DNA of 55,425 nt from positions 1 through 55,425 of the forward strand of contig SVGB01000019.1 in NCBI GenBank assembly GCA_015056565.1. The letters are read 5' to 3'. Every line of letters begins with the position of its first letter. The first letter of the stretch is position 1. Under the pieces are notes generated by a model. The model worked only from the letters and a program-made list of their open reading frames with translations, had not been told where the DNA came from and did not search any database. Positions 16,507 to 26,904 of the stretch are shown here, piece by piece. The stretch is from Butyrivibrio sp. Its GTDB lineage: Bacteria > Bacillota > Clostridia > Lachnospirales > Lachnospiraceae. The position numbers and the translations under genes are program-made.

Positions 16507-19161
16507 TCATCCAATTTGTTCAGCAAGTACCTTCTTGGCTTCAGCAATAGCATCGGAAATGCCTGCTGGGTTCTTGCCTCCAGCCTGGGCCATGTTTGGA
16601 CGACCGCCGCCACCGCCGCCAACCTTAGGTGCAATTGCCTTAACAAGATTGCCTGCATGAGCTCCCTTTGCCATAGCACCATCAGTTGCCATAGTAACAA
16701 GGTTGACCTTGCCATCTGCCTCTGAAATAAGAACTACAACACCTTCTCCGATCTTGGTCTTCATCTGATCGCCAAGATCTCTAAGGCCGTTCATATCTAC
16801 TCCCTTAAGAGCTGCGCAGAGGATCTTAACACCATTAACTTCCTCTACCTGATCTGATACATCGCCAAGAGCTGCCTGAGCTTCTTTGCTCTTTAAGGAC
16901 TCATTCTCACTTCTAAGAGCCTTAAGTTCCTCCTGGAGCTTTTTGATCTGAACTGTAATGTCAGCAGGGTTTGTCTTTAAAGCTTTTGCAGCATCATCAA
17001 GAGTATTCTCAACATTTATATAATAGTCTCTTGCGTTACTGCCAGTAAGTGCTTCGATACGACGAACACCAGCTGCTACGCCGCTCTCAGAAACGATCTT
17101 GAAGATTCCAATATGGCTTGTGTTAGATACATGAGTACCACCACAAAGCTCAATTGAAAAGTCTCCCATCTTTACTACTCTTACTACGTCGCCGTACTTT
17201 TCGCCAAACAGCGCCATAGCACCAGTCTTTTTAGCTTCTTCCATAGACATCTCTTCTGTCACAACAGGAAGTGCCTCTGCAATTTTCTGGTTTACAAGGT
17301 CTTCAACCTTCCTGATCTCTTCTGCTGTCATGGCCTGATGATGTGAGAAGTCAAATCTTGTCTTGTCAGGATCCTGATAGGAACCAGCCTGCTCTACATG
17401 GTCACCAAGAACCTCACGGAGAGCCTTCTGAAGAAGGTGTGTTGCAGAATGGTTGCGGCAGGTCTTTGCTCTGTTTTCAGCATCAACCTTAAGGTTTACC
17501 TTAGAGCCAACTTTGAATGATCCTGATAGAACCTTACCAACATGAGCTGTTCTTCCGCCTGCTACATGGATAGTCTCAAGCACTTCAAACCTGGATCCAC
17601 CTTCGCCTTCAATAACACCGATATCTCCAACCTGTCCACCCATGGTTCCGTAGAAAGGAGTCTTGTCTGTAATGATGCTGCCTTCAGCGCCAGCAGCGAT
17701 CTCATCAGCAAGTGCATCACCACTTGCAATGGCAACTACGCTTCCATCACATGAGATATTTGTATATCCAACAAATTCAGATTTAACATCCTCAGAAAGA
17801 GAATCAAATACTCCTGTGCCTGCTTCGAGATTAGCTGAGAAGTTCTGGTTATCCCTGGCTTTCTGCTTCTGCTCCTCCATAGATACCTTGAAGCCTTCCT
17901 CGTCAACAGTAAAGCCCTCTTCTTCTGCAAGCTCCACAGTAAGCTCTACAGGGAATCCAAATGTATCATACAGGAAGAATGCATCCTTACCTTCGATTTC
18001 CTTCTTGCCTGCAGCAGAAGTCTTATCGAGTATCTTCTTAAATTCCTTCATTCCGTTTTCAAGAGTTGACTCGAAACGAACAATTTCTCTCTCAAGCTCA
18101 GTAAGGACAAACTTCTCATTCTTGGCAAGGTTCTCGTAGCTGTCCTTGTACTCATTAATATAAATCTGTGCTACTCCAAGGATCTGATCCTTGTTAAGTC
18201 CAAGTGTTCTTGCATGTCTTACAGCACGGCGGATAAGTCTTCTAAGAATGTATCCAGCACCTGTATTAGATGGAAGAAGCTTAGCCTCATCTCCAATGAG
18301 CATTACAGATGTACGAGTGTGGTCAGCAAGAATTCTCATGGATCTTGTTGTCTTTTCATCTGCCTCGTACTTGATCCCGCTCTCCTTCTCGATATAAGCG
18401 ATAACAGGAGCGTGAAGATCGATCTTGTAAACGTCATCAACGCCGTTAAGGAAAGCAAGGATACGTTCAAGTCCCCAGCCTGTATCAACGTTTTTCTGTG
18501 ACAAAGGAGTGAGACTTCCGTCGTGATGCTTCTCATACTGCATGAATACATCGTTACCAATCTCTGTATATTTTCCGCAGTGACATCCAGGTCCACAATC
18601 AGGTCCACAGTCAGGAACATCCTTTACATAGAACATCTCACTGTCTGGTCCGCATGGTCCATATTCAAGCCCCCACCAGTTATCCTCAGCTGGAAGGTAG
18701 AATATATTCTCAGGCTTAAATCCTGACTCAATACGATACTTAGCACCCTCTTCATCCCTTGGAGCATTCTCGTCGCCTGCAAATACTGTTGCAGCAAGGT
18801 GATCAGCATCAAATCCAAAGAGCTGTGTAAGAAGTTCAAAGCTCCACTGGCAACGCTCTTTTTTGAAGTAGTCACCAAGTGACCAGCTTCCCATCATCTC
18901 AAAGAATGTGCCATGGCTCTTGTCACCTACTGAATCAATATCATTGGTACGAACACAGCCCTGTACATTGCAGAGCCTTGTTCCCATAGGGTGCTTCTTG
19001 CCAAGAAGATATGGCATCAGTGGCTGCATACCTGCCACATTGAACATAACACCTGTAGATCCGTCAGATACCAGTGAAACAGCGCCACAATCTACGTGAC
19101 CTCTGTCAATATAAAACTGTTTCCAAGCTTTTCTAAGCTCGTCAGCTGTAAATGATCTCAT
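16507..19161 (-). CDS. alaS: Alanyl-tRNA synthetase
   Basis: 884 residues, the full family length. The N-terminal class II catalytic core (TADELRKAWKQFYIDRGH, GCVRTNDIDSVG, GTFFEMMGSWSLGDYFKKE) is followed by the tRNA-binding region, the editing domain with zinc ligands NHSATHLLQ and CGGTHV, and the C-terminal coiled coil and C-Ala domain (GGGGGGRPNMAQAGG). It charges tRNA-Ala and clears Ser/Gly-tRNA-Ala. TAGGAG lies upstream of the ATG. It starts 38 bp after the glyS stop, so the two synthetases are probably co-transcribed. Confidence 0.98.
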   Translation of the reverse strand: MRSFTADELRKAWKQFYIDRGHVDCGAVSLVSDGSTGVMFNVAGMQPLMPYLLGKKHPMGTRLCNVQGCVRTNDIDSVGDKSHGTFFEMMGSWSLGDYFKKERCQWSFELLTQLFGFDADHLAATVFAGDENAPRDEEGAKYRIESGFKPENIFYLPAEDNWWGLEYGPCGPDSEMFYVKDVPDCGPDCGPGCHCGKYTEIGNDVFMQYEKHHDGSLTPLSQKNVDTGWGLERILAFLNGVDDVYKIDLHAPVIAYIEKESGIKYEADEKTTRSMRILADHTRTSVMLIGDEAKLLPSNTGAGYILRRLIRRAVRHARTLGLNKDQILGVAQIYINEYKDSYENLAKNEKFVLTELEREIVRFESTLENGMKEFKKILDKTSAAGKKEIEGKDAFFLYDTFGFPVELTVELAEEEGFTVDEEGFKVSMEEQKQKARDNQNFSANLEAGTGVFDSLSEDVKSEFVGYTNISCDGSVVAIASGDALADEIAAGAEGSIITDKTPFYGTMGGQVGDIGVIEGEGGSRFEVLETIHVAGGRTAHVGKVLSGSFKVGSKVNLKVDAENRAKTCRNHSATHLLQKALREVLGDHVEQAGSYQDPDKTRFDFSHHQAMTAEEIRKVEDLVNQKIAEALPVVTEEMSMEEAKKTGAMALFGEKYGDVVRVVKMGDFSIELCGGTHVSNTSHIGIFKIVSESGVAAGVRRIEALTGSNARDYYINVENTLDDAAKALKTNPADITVQIKKLQEELKALRSENESLKSKEAQAALGDVSDQVEEVNGVKILCAALKGVDMNGLRDLGDQMKTKIGEGVVVLISEADGKVNLVTMATDGAMAKGAHAGNLVKAIAPKVGGGGGGRPNMAQAGGKNPAGISDAIAEAKKVLAEQIG

Positions 19162-19199
19162 TAATACAAATCTCCTATCTAAGATATTCTATAAAGCAA

Positions 19200-20609
19200 T
19201 CAGAAGTCGAACTTGTCAGCAAAGAATGTCTCAAGCTCATCGATTGCTACACGCTCCTGCTCCATGCTGTCTCTGAATCTAACTGTAACCTTGTTATCTG
19301 TCTCAGAATCAAAGTCATAAGTAATGCAGAATGGTGTACCAATCTCATCCTGACGACGATATCTCTTACCAATGTTTCCTCTGTCGTCAAACTCGCAGTT
19401 GTACTTTTTGGAGAGCTGAGCATAGATCTTCTCTGCACCTTCATTAAGCTTCTTGGAAAGAGGAAGGATACCGATCTTAACAGGAGCAAGTGCCGGATGG
19501 AAGTGAAGTACAGTACGCATATCAGGCTTGTCCTCTGTTCCGATGTTCTCCTCGTCATAGGCTTCGCAAAGGAATGCTAAAGTTACACGGTCTGCACCAA
19601 GTGAAGGCTCAACAACGTAAGGGATGTACTTCTCATTGGTCTCATCATCAAAGTAGTCCATAGGCTCACCAGATGTCTCCTGATGACGAGTAAGGTCGTA
19701 GTTAGTTCTTGAAGCAATTCCCCAAAGCTCACCCCAATCTGTAAATGGGAATGCATACTCGATATCTGTTGTATGATCGCTGTAGAATGAAAGCTCCTCT
19801 GGATCGTGATCACGAAGACGCAGATTCTCCTTGTTGATACCAAGACTAAGAAGCCACTCGTAGCAGAACTTTCTCCAGTACTCAAACCACTCTGTCTGTG
19901 TGCCTGGCTTGCAGAAGAACTCAAGCTCCATCTGCTCGAACTCTCTTGTACGGAAAGTGAAGTTACCAGGAGTGATCTCGTTACGGAAGCTCTTACCGAT
20001 CTGGCAGATTCCGAAAGGAACCTTCTTACGGGATGTACGCTGTACGTTCTTGAAGTTTACGAAGATACCCTGAGCAGTCTCTGGACGAAGATATACAGTG
20101 TCCTTGGCATCCTCAGTAACACCCTGGAATGTCTTGAACATCAGATTGAATTCTCTGATGCTTGTGAAGTTGTGCTTGCCACATGAAGGGCATGGAATGT
20201 TGTGCTCCTTGATGAAGTTCTCCATATCCTCGTGTGACCATCCATCTACAGATGACTCAAGAGTAATGTTATTCTCAGCTGCAAAGTCCTCGATGATCTT
20301 GTCAGCTCTGAATCTCTCGTGGCACTCCTTACAATCCATAAGAGGATCGGAAAATCCGCCAAGATGTCCTGAAGCGATCCAGGTCTGAGGGTTCATGAGA
20401 ATTGCACAGTCAACACCTACATTGTGTGGGCACTCCTGCACAAACTTCTGCCACCATGCTTTCTTGACGTTGTTCTTGAACTCAACACCAAGGTTACCGT
20501 AGTCCCAAGTGTTTGCAAGTCCGCCGTAAATTTCTGAACCTGGATAAACAAAACCTCTGGCCTTTGCCAGTGCAACTATCTTATCCATTGTCTTAGCTGA
20601 TTTTTCCAT
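19200..20609 (-). CDS. glyS: Glycyl-tRNA synthetase, dimeric (alpha2) type
   Basis: About 469 residues, a class II synthetase of the single-chain GlyRS kind found in many Firmicutes ([55 protein letters not shown]-terminal anticodon-binding domain with [19 protein letters not shown]). A CxxC..CxxC pair ([17 protein letters not shown]) may bind zinc. Two starts are possible: ATG at 20609 (11 nt after GAGG) or TTG at 20615 (5 nt). The ATG is given. It lies between a lipoprotein gene and alaS. Confidence 0.97.
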   Translation of the reverse strand: MEKSAKTMDKIVALAKARGFVYPGSEIYGGLANTWDYGNLGVEFKNNVKKAWWQKFVQECPHNVGVDCAILMNPQTWIASGHLGGFSDPLMDCKECHERFRADKIIEDFAAENNITLESSVDGWSHEDMENFIKEHNIPCPSCGKHNFTSIREFNLMFKTFQGVTEDAKDTVYLRPETAQGIFVNFKNVQRTSRKKVPFGICQIGKSFRNEITPGNFTFRTREFEQMELEFFCKPGTQTEWFEYWRKFCYEWLLSLGINKENLRLRDHDPEELSFYSDHTTDIEYAFPFTDWGELWGIASRTNYDLTRHQETSGEPMDYFDDETNEKYIPYVVEPSLGADRVTLAFLCEAYDEENIGTEDKPDMRTVLHFHPALAPVKIGILPLSKKLNEGAEKIYAQLSKKYNCEFDDRGNIGKRYRRQDEIGTPFCITYDFDSETDNKVTVRFRDSMEQERVAIDELETFFADKFDF

Positions 20610-20639
20610 GATCAAATAATCCTCTCTATTAATTATTTC

Positions 20640-21275
20640 TTATTTTGAAAGAAGGAGCTGTACTGTATCCGCGGTTATTGCAGAAATGTCAGCCTCTTTT
20701 TTGCCATTTAAAGTAGTTCCGTTAGACATATATTCTATGCCATAAGGAGCTTGGATCCTTGCCCTGTCATCAGTAATGATGATATGTTTGTCCTCGTGGT
20801 CCTCTAAATATGAATCAGGGATCTTGTCCCCATTCTCATCAACGAGTCCTGTTGAAACAGTAAATCCTGACTCTCTTGCCTCTTTCACAGTTCCATAAAA
20901 GAGGGATTCCTGATTAAAATTGGAGAAGTCTGAGTAGCTGTCAAAGGTCATTGTAAGCTTAACTCTCACATTATCGTCATCTTCCACGACTTCGGCATCT
21001 TCTATAGAAATCTTTGGGCTTATGTACTCCGAATTATACTCAGCAATCTCTTTTTCCGCCATTTTAGAGAGCTCATCAGCACTGTAGTAATCCTCTGAAA
21101 AGTCCTCATAGATCACATAGGTAACTTTCCCTTCAGGGTCAATAGTCATTGTGGTCACATTCTGTTTCTGCTGACCACAGCCAGTTGCTGCAATCGCAAG
21201 GATCAAAGCAATACTTCCAAGCGCCGCTATTTTATTAAAAGAGCCTCTCCCGGCTAATTTACTGTAAAAATCCAA
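20640..21275 (-). CDS. Lipoprotein of unknown function
   Basis: About 211 residues. I choose a TTG start at 21275 because AGGTGGG lies about 5 nt upstream and the product then begins with a standard lipoprotein signal (basic start, hydrophobic run, AATGC with Cys near 32). A longer frame to 21329 overlaps the recO stop by 4 bp but would bury the signal peptide behind 18 extra residues. The mature part is acidic with a beta-rich region; no named domain was recognised. It stands between recO and glyS in a compact run, so it is probably transcribed with them; no link in function is evident. Confidence 0.72.
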   Translation of the reverse strand: MDFYSKLAGRGSFNKIAALGSIALILAIAATGCGQQKQNVTTMTIDPEGKVTYVIYEDFSEDYYSADELSKMAEKEIAEYNSEYISPKISIEDAEVVEDDDNVRVKLTMTFDSYSDFSNFNQESLFYGTVKEARESGFTVSTGLVDENGDKIPDSYLEDHEDKHIIITDDRARIQAPYGIEYMSNGTTLNGKKEADISAITADTVQLLLSK

Positions 21276-21325
21276 AATTTCCCACCTCGCAAACAAGGTA
21301 ATTATATCCAAATCATTTTTCTTTT

Positions 21326-21985
21326 TCAATAGAAAGCATCAAAGCTCTCTAGCATCTGCGCACTCTTTAAGGGTCTGTCAATAAATCTGTTCCTGTAGAG
21401 CCTTGCAACATTGCACAGTTCTGTAAGCGCCTCTTTTGTCAGGTTAAATGTAAAGAGCTTTTCAAGAGGCGTGCCTTCAATAAATGAGAGGGCATATCTT
21501 GCAGACTCAGATAGCTCTATATCCGCAGGCTCACCAGGATACTCTCCCTCTATAACAAGAGCCCGCAGCTCAAATATGCATCTCACCAGGCTGTTTGGAA
21601 GTGCATTATTCAAAAGAGCTCTAAGTGACAGGTACAAAAGATTTAACAGCTCCACATCTTCATTGTTTTCTCTGGTGTAGTAAGAACAAAGTTCCAAAAG
21701 ATATGTACCAAAGCAGGCGCCTTCAAGGTCAGCCCGAAAGCCCTCAAAGTAATTCTCAATGTCAGCTTCTATTATATTGTAGGAACTCTTTCCAACAAAA
21801 AGCTTGAAAGTGCCAAAGCAAAATGGTTCGACACAGCCTGCGAGCCTTCCGCCGGGCTTTCTTGCCCCTTTTGCGAAGGCTGTTATCTTGCCCCTGTCAG
21901 CCGTAAATATTGTGGCAACCCAGTCATAGTCACCACTTGGCGTGTGCTTAAGCACTATTCCTCTTACAGATACAAAATCCTGCAT
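21326..21985 (-). CDS. recO: DNA repair protein RecO
   Basis: 219 residues with the N-terminal OB fold (VRGIVLKHTPSGDYDWVATIFTADRGKITAFAKGARKPGGRLAG) and the helical C-terminal domain (YLLELCSYYTREN). This is the usual RecO layout at slightly less than the usual 240-250 residues. No CxxC zinc motif is seen. RecO helps RecR load RecA on SSB-coated single strands. It follows era by 8 bp, the common Firmicutes order, with TAGGAG before the ATG. Confidence 0.95.
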   Translation of the reverse strand: MQDFVSVRGIVLKHTPSGDYDWVATIFTADRGKITAFAKGARKPGGRLAGCVEPFCFGTFKLFVGKSSYNIIEADIENYFEGFRADLEGACFGTYLLELCSYYTRENNEDVELLNLLYLSLRALLNNALPNSLVRCIFELRALVIEGEYPGEPADIELSESARYALSFIEGTPLEKLFTFNLTKEALTELCNVARLYRNRFIDRPLKSAQMLESFDAFY

Positions 21986-21993
21986 CTACGCTC

Positions 21994-22911
21994 CTACTTA
22001 AAGTCCTTGGGATCATAGCCAAAGTTTTTGAGCTGGTTCTTGTCATCTCTCCAGTCTCTTCTCACTTTTACAAAGAGCTGCAGATTGACCTGACACTCGA
22101 CCATCTCTTCAATATCTTTTCTGGCGGCTGATCCGATCTTTTTCAGCATTGCGCCACCCTTTCCAATTACAATGCCCTTGTGAGAATCTCTCTCACATAT
22201 TATGGTGGCTTCGATATCCATAAGACCCGGATTATCTTCCCTCTCCCTCATCTTCTCAATAGTCACTGCTATTCCATGGGGAACCTCATCCCTAAGAAGG
22301 CGAAGCGCCTTTTCCCTTATGATCTCAGCCGCAATCTGCCTCTCAGGCTGGTCAGTAATGGTGTCCTCATCATAAAAGGGAGGTCCATATGGAAGGAACT
22401 GTTTTATAGCCCCCATGACCTCGTCAATATTCTGTTCCTTAAGGGCAGAGACACGGACAACCTTGGCAAAATCCATCTCTTTTTTGTAAGCCTCTTCGAA
22501 TTTTGAAAGGGACTCATCTGATACCGTATCAATCTTGTTTATAACAAGGATAACCGGGCTCTTGCAGGGCTTAAGGTCCTCTGCGATAGATTTTTCAACC
22601 TCTCCAATATAGGTGCTTGGCTCCACAAGCCAAAGTACCAGGTCCACCTCAGAAATAGTGCTCTTTGCTGCCTTGGTCATATACTCACCAAGCTTGTTTT
22701 TTGTGTTCTGAATGCCAGGAGTATCAAGGAATATCATCTGGCACTCATCATCCGTATAGACAGTAAGGATCCTGTTTCTGGTGGTCTGTGGTTTATTTGA
22801 TGTTATTGCGATCTTCTGTCCGATAAGGTGATTCATAAGTGTAGACTTGCCAACATTTGGACGTCCGATCAAAGTAATAAATCCTGTTTTAAAGCTGTTA
22901 CTTATTTCCAT
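21994..22911 (-). CDS. era: GTPase Era
   Basis: 305 residues: GTPase domain with G1 GRPNVGKST (about 17-25), G3 DTPGI, G4 NKID and G5 SALKEQN, then a C-terminal KH domain (VIGKGGAMLKKIGSAARKDIEEM). Era binds the 3' end of 16S rRNA and helps 30S maturation. AAAGGA lies just before the ATG. The first 14 bp overlap the end of the DUF4349 lipoprotein gene. Confidence 0.97.
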   Translation of the reverse strand: MEISNSFKTGFITLIGRPNVGKSTLMNHLIGQKIAITSNKPQTTRNRILTVYTDDECQMIFLDTPGIQNTKNKLGEYMTKAAKSTISEVDLVLWLVEPSTYIGEVEKSIAEDLKPCKSPVILVINKIDTVSDESLSKFEEAYKKEMDFAKVVRVSALKEQNIDEVMGAIKQFLPYGPPFYDEDTITDQPERQIAAEIIREKALRLLRDEVPHGIAVTIEKMREREDNPGLMDIEATIICERDSHKGIVIGKGGAMLKKIGSAARKDIEEMVECQVNLQLFVKVRRDWRDDKNQLKNFGYDPKDFK

Positions 22912-23920
22912 CTTTTCCTTTTTCTGTGTTTACAGGCACGCCCTGATTTTGCTTGTTTGGCTGAACAGGCTGCATGGCAGGTGCATTTTGCTGCATCATT
23001 GCCATCTTTTTGATGCGTCTCTTTTTACTGGACGAATTGATGGCCTTGATTATCAGGACTAAGATAACGATCACGATCACAAACAGCAGTATCTGTGGAA
23101 GGTGTGAAACCAGCCATACAAAAAACTCCACAATGCCGTTTCCAACATCTGACAGACTATCCATAAAGCCCTTGCCCATTCTTGTAAAGGCATTTTCCTT
23201 CTCTACAGGAGTAAACCTGGCAACCTCAGAAATGCTAAGGTACACAGTGCTATAGTTCACCTGATTGTCATAACTTCTAAGCTGTGACTCTATGCTTTCA
23301 AGCTCGTATCTTACATCAGCAAGCTTATCCTCAATTGTAACAAGGTCTTCTACAGTCTCCGCAGATTCCAGGATCTCTAAAAGTCTTTTTTCTTCAGTCC
23401 TTAGTGCATTCTTCCTTGACTGGGTATCAACATAGGAAAGAGTGATGTCTTCAACATTAACTGACTTATTGGTGATATTGTTGGTTCCTTCTACAGACTC
23501 AACAAATTCATCAAGGTGCTCCGCTGGGATCCTTATTGTCAGATCTGCACTTCTTGAACTGGAATAACCAGAATAGCTGGTTCCGTTGTAGATATTGCTG
23601 GACTCAATGTAGCCAGAAAGCTCAGATACTTTCTTTTCCACATTGCTCATGGTAACAGAAAGATCTTCTGTCTCAGCTGACATATTTACAGTAGTAATAA
23701 GCTTTCTGCTGTCGTCCTTTACAACAGCTTCTGGCTGTCCGCTCTCACTTACTGGAGCTTCATCGGCCATGGACGCCTCTTCATAGAGTCCATAAGCCGC
23801 CGTATCTGCGCTGCTTTTTGCATAATCTGCAGTAGATCCAGAGGCTCCGCACCCCGAGATCACAAAAGCTGTTCCCAACGTAGCTGCAAAAATTCTAAAA
23901 ACGCTTTTACTATTTTTCAT
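22898..23920 (-). CDS. DUF4349-type membrane lipoprotein
   Basis: 340 residues. A signal peptide with lipobox (VISGC) is followed by an acidic linker, then the DUF4349 pattern: DSRKLITTVNMSAETEDL, a beta domain (ADLTIRIPAEHLDEF), a long coiled-coil stretch (YVDTQSRKNALRTEEKRL through VRYELESIESQLRSYDNQV), and a C-terminal transmembrane helix (LLFVIVIVILVLIIKAI) with a basic cytoplasmic tail. Such proteins span the envelope and are of unknown function. GGGAGG lies 7-8 nt before the ATG. It overlaps era by 14 bp. Confidence 0.86.
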   Translation of the reverse strand: MKNSKSVFRIFAATLGTAFVISGCGASGSTADYAKSSADTAAYGLYEEASMADEAPVSESGQPEAVVKDDSRKLITTVNMSAETEDLSVTMSNVEKKVSELSGYIESSNIYNGTSYSGYSSSRSADLTIRIPAEHLDEFVESVEGTNNITNKSVNVEDITLSYVDTQSRKNALRTEEKRLLEILESAETVEDLVTIEDKLADVRYELESIESQLRSYDNQVNYSTVYLSISEVARFTPVEKENAFTRMGKGFMDSLSDVGNGIVEFFVWLVSHLPQILLFVIVIVILVLIIKAINSSSKKRRIKKMAMMQQNAPAMQPVQPNKQNQGVPVNTEKGKDGNK

Positions 23921-23955
23921 AACATTTCCTCCCTCATCTTACATAACCCAAAGAA

Positions 23956-26886
23956 TCAGTGCCCTATAAGCTGCTCCACATTGTCAAATAGCTTTCTGCT
24001 CTCCTCGATCTTCTCAGCTGCACCAATTACACAAAGGCACTCATCTGACATAAATGCCCTGACATATTTTGCCAGATCCCTGATGGTCTGTTTCGTTGTG
24101 CCAAGAAGCTCGTCCCTGTTCTTCTGGATATTCTCCATTTTAGCGTTACATAGGTAAGCTGTAAGGCCATAGGAGCCCTTAGCTGAAGGTGTCTTAGGTG
24201 TATCAAGGTCTGATATTGCACCGATGATGTACTGAAGGATAGCTCTTTCATCATCGTCAAATTTTTCAAGGTAATCTGCAGCCTTCTCAAAGACATCAAT
24301 ACTGTTCTGCAAATTAGGATCCCTGTATGTCACAAAAGCTGCATCTCCGTTCTTGGCAAAGCTGCTCATGCATCCATAAGCTCCACCTAAAACTCTTATG
24401 TTTTTCCACAGGTAGTCATAGCTCATCATGACTTTAAGGACTCTTAAAGCTCCAGTGTATTTAAGTCCCTTGGATGCGAAATTGCCGGCTCTGCACACAT
24501 ACTGAACCTGTCCTGCAGTCTTAAAGCCTTCGTTCTTTCGAGTGGTAGTGATCTTAAGGCTTTTCTTTTCAACATCATCTGTATAAAGAGATGCTGCAAA
24601 CTTCTTGGTTTCATCCTCTATTCCGTCGTATTCCTTAGCTGTACCAGTTACGTCAACAAGAAGGTTTTCCGGTCTAAAGATAAGCCTGCAGAGGTACTTA
24701 AGGGTATCAATAAGCTCTTTTGCTCCATCCTCAGTATCAAGAGCCTTAAGGATCTTCTCAAGGTGTCTGAAATAGCCAATTCCGCTGCTCAAGTCAGAAA
24801 CTGATGCAGCAGGAGAAACATAGCCCATTGCACGAAGAGCTGCGGACTGATGCCCTGCTGATGCAAGATCTGACTGAAGGCGGGCATACTGCTCAGAGAA
24901 AATCTCTTTAAGTCTGTTTACATCATCAAATTTGGTTCTTGTAATGATCTCTTTTACCAGTTCAAAAGCATATCCGAGATTGTCATGAAGTACTTTTACG
25001 CTTATCTCGAACTTGGTCTGGAATTTGGTAACATCCTCTGAATCGGTATAAGTGCTGATTGCTCCGCTGATGCCACCAGTTTTAATATTTATCTCGTTGT
25101 ATAGGTCTCCATACTCGTAGTTCTCAGTATTTAACATTCCAAGAACCTTTTTAAGGGAGGACGCATAAGGAAGGAGCTGTGGATCAAGATCCTTCATATC
25201 AAACACAAAACTTATATAAGCAATTCCATTTGTGAATATGTCATGGAAAAGAACCTTAGTGCCATCAGCATCTCTTAACTCGTAGATAAACTTCTCAGAT
25301 TCTTTTTTCATATCCTCAAGAGTAAGAAGCGGGATCTTGGCAAGATCCTCAGGATCATCCTCCTCATCCTGAAAAGCCTTAAGTTCCTTGGTCTGTCTTA
25401 CGATTGCGTCAATCTCTTCCTTTGAAAGAGAATCCTTGTAGTCTTTTAGCTTCTTCTTTAAAGCCTCATCCTTCTCTTCGGTAAGGCCCTGTTTGGGCTC
25501 TAGCATCACCACTGTTCTGTGAGGATTATCAAGAAGGTATTTCTTAACAAGCTCCTCAAAGTATCTGCCATCCACCTCTTTTTTGAGCTCAGCAAAGGTG
25601 TCATTGGCCTCTACATTAAGCCATGGTGAGTTGTCATCGTAAAGCCAGCTGTCAAGAACCTGGATGCCGTATAAGAGTCCCTTAGGGAATCTTCCAAAAT
25701 CAGCCTCTCTGTACTTGAACTCGTCATAGGAAAGGCCAGCCAAAAGAGATTTCTTGTCAATTCCATTCTCAACCTGCTTAGCGAGTACGTCTCTTATGGT
25801 ATTTACAAACTCATCCTTCTGGTCTGCGTCTGCGTTCTTGGCAACAATTGAGAAAATAGGCTGCTGGATGCCATTGTCATAATCGCTGTAAACATCCTGG
25901 CCAATGCCCTTGTCAATAAGAGCCTTCTTTATTGGTGCACCAGGTGCAGAACAAAGTGCATAGTCAAGAATATCAAAGGCAATATAGAGCTTCTTATCAA
26001 GAGTTGACCCCACACTGCAGTTGTATGAAAGGTATGTATTCTTTTTGATCTCATCCTCAGGAAGCACTGGATAAGCCTTCTTTACAAGTCTTGGCTCCTC
26101 AAAAGCTTTCTGGAAGCTAATCTTTGAGTCGACATCAATGCGCTCAAACTTTGAAAGGTAGTTCTTGTCGATATAATCCAGTTTTTCAGCCATATCCATG
26201 TTTCCGTACATATAGATATAGCTGTTTGAAGGATGATAGTAAGTTCTGTGAAAATCCAGGTACTCCTCGTAGGTAAGCTCCGGGATAACATCAGGGTCTC
26301 CGCCGGACTCAATGCCATAAGTAATATCAGGATAAAGAGAATTCATGATCTCTCTTGTGAGCACGTCATCTGCGGAAGAAAAAGCACCCTTCATCTCGTT
26401 GTAAACAACGCCGTTGATGGTTAGATCAGAATTCTCATCCTCCATCTCATAATGCCAGCCTTCCTGCTTGAAGATCTTGTCAGTCTTATAAATGTTTGGA
26501 TAAAAAACCGCATCCAGATATACATCCATCAGATTCTGAAAATCTGCGTCATTACAGCTTGCAATTGGATAAAGAGTCTTGTCTGGATAAGTCATGGCGT
26601 TGAGGAATGTATTAAGGGAACCCTTAACCAGTTCAACAAATGGATCTTTAACAGGATATTTCTTAGACCCACACAAAACAGTGTGCTCAATAATGTGAGC
26701 TACACCTGTAGAATTCTTGGGTGGAGTCCTGAAGCCAATGGCAAACACCTTGTTTTCCTCATCATTGGACAAAAGAGCTACTCTGGCGCCAGTCTTTTTG
26801 TGCCTCATCAGATAGCTCTCTGAATTGAGGTCGCCTATGGAACGCCTTTCTATAATCTCGTATGAAGATAAATCTTCTAATCTCAT
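23956..26886 (-). CDS. M16C-family zinc peptidase (presequence-protease type)
   Basis: 976 residues, the size of PreP/Cym1 peptidases. The inverted zinc motif HIIEH (His64, Glu67, His68) is present with the downstream Glu in YNEMKGAFSSADDVL (near 165), and the family text LCGSKKYPVKDPFVEL and LNAMTYPDKTLYP. The M16C assembly domain fills the middle and the second M16 half is non-catalytic. These enzymes degrade short unstructured peptides in a closed chamber. There is no signal peptide, so it acts in the cytoplasm. AAAAGGAG lies about 6 nt before the ATG. The next gene upstream is the multispan protein, 19 bp away. Confidence 0.94.
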   Translation of the reverse strand: MRLEDLSSYEIIERRSIGDLNSESYLMRHKKTGARVALLSNDEENKVFAIGFRTPPKNSTGVAHIIEHTVLCGSKKYPVKDPFVELVKGSLNTFLNAMTYPDKTLYPIASCNDADFQNLMDVYLDAVFYPNIYKTDKIFKQEGWHYEMEDENSDLTINGVVYNEMKGAFSSADDVLTREIMNSLYPDITYGIESGGDPDVIPELTYEEYLDFHRTYYHPSNSYIYMYGNMDMAEKLDYIDKNYLSKFERIDVDSKISFQKAFEEPRLVKKAYPVLPEDEIKKNTYLSYNCSVGSTLDKKLYIAFDILDYALCSAPGAPIKKALIDKGIGQDVYSDYDNGIQQPIFSIVAKNADADQKDEFVNTIRDVLAKQVENGIDKKSLLAGLSYDEFKYREADFGRFPKGLLYGIQVLDSWLYDDNSPWLNVEANDTFAELKKEVDGRYFEELVKKYLLDNPHRTVVMLEPKQGLTEEKDEALKKKLKDYKDSLSKEEIDAIVRQTKELKAFQDEEDDPEDLAKIPLLTLEDMKKESEKFIYELRDADGTKVLFHDIFTNGIAYISFVFDMKDLDPQLLPYASSLKKVLGMLNTENYEYGDLYNEINIKTGGISGAISTYTDSEDVTKFQTKFEISVKVLHDNLGYAFELVKEIITRTKFDDVNRLKEIFSEQYARLQSDLASAGHQSAALRAMGYVSPAASVSDLSSGIGYFRHLEKILKALDTEDGAKELIDTLKYLCRLIFRPENLLVDVTGTAKEYDGIEDETKKFAASLYTDDVEKKSLKITTTRKNEGFKTAGQVQYVCRAGNFASKGLKYTGALRVLKVMMSYDYLWKNIRVLGGAYGCMSSFAKNGDAAFVTYRDPNLQNSIDVFEKAADYLEKFDDDERAILQYIIGAISDLDTPKTPSAKGSYGLTAYLCNAKMENIQKNRDELLGTTKQTIRDLAKYVRAFMSDECLCVIGAAEKIEESRKLFDNVEQLIGH

Positions 26887-26904
26887 TTTTTGTCTCCTTT
26901 TGTA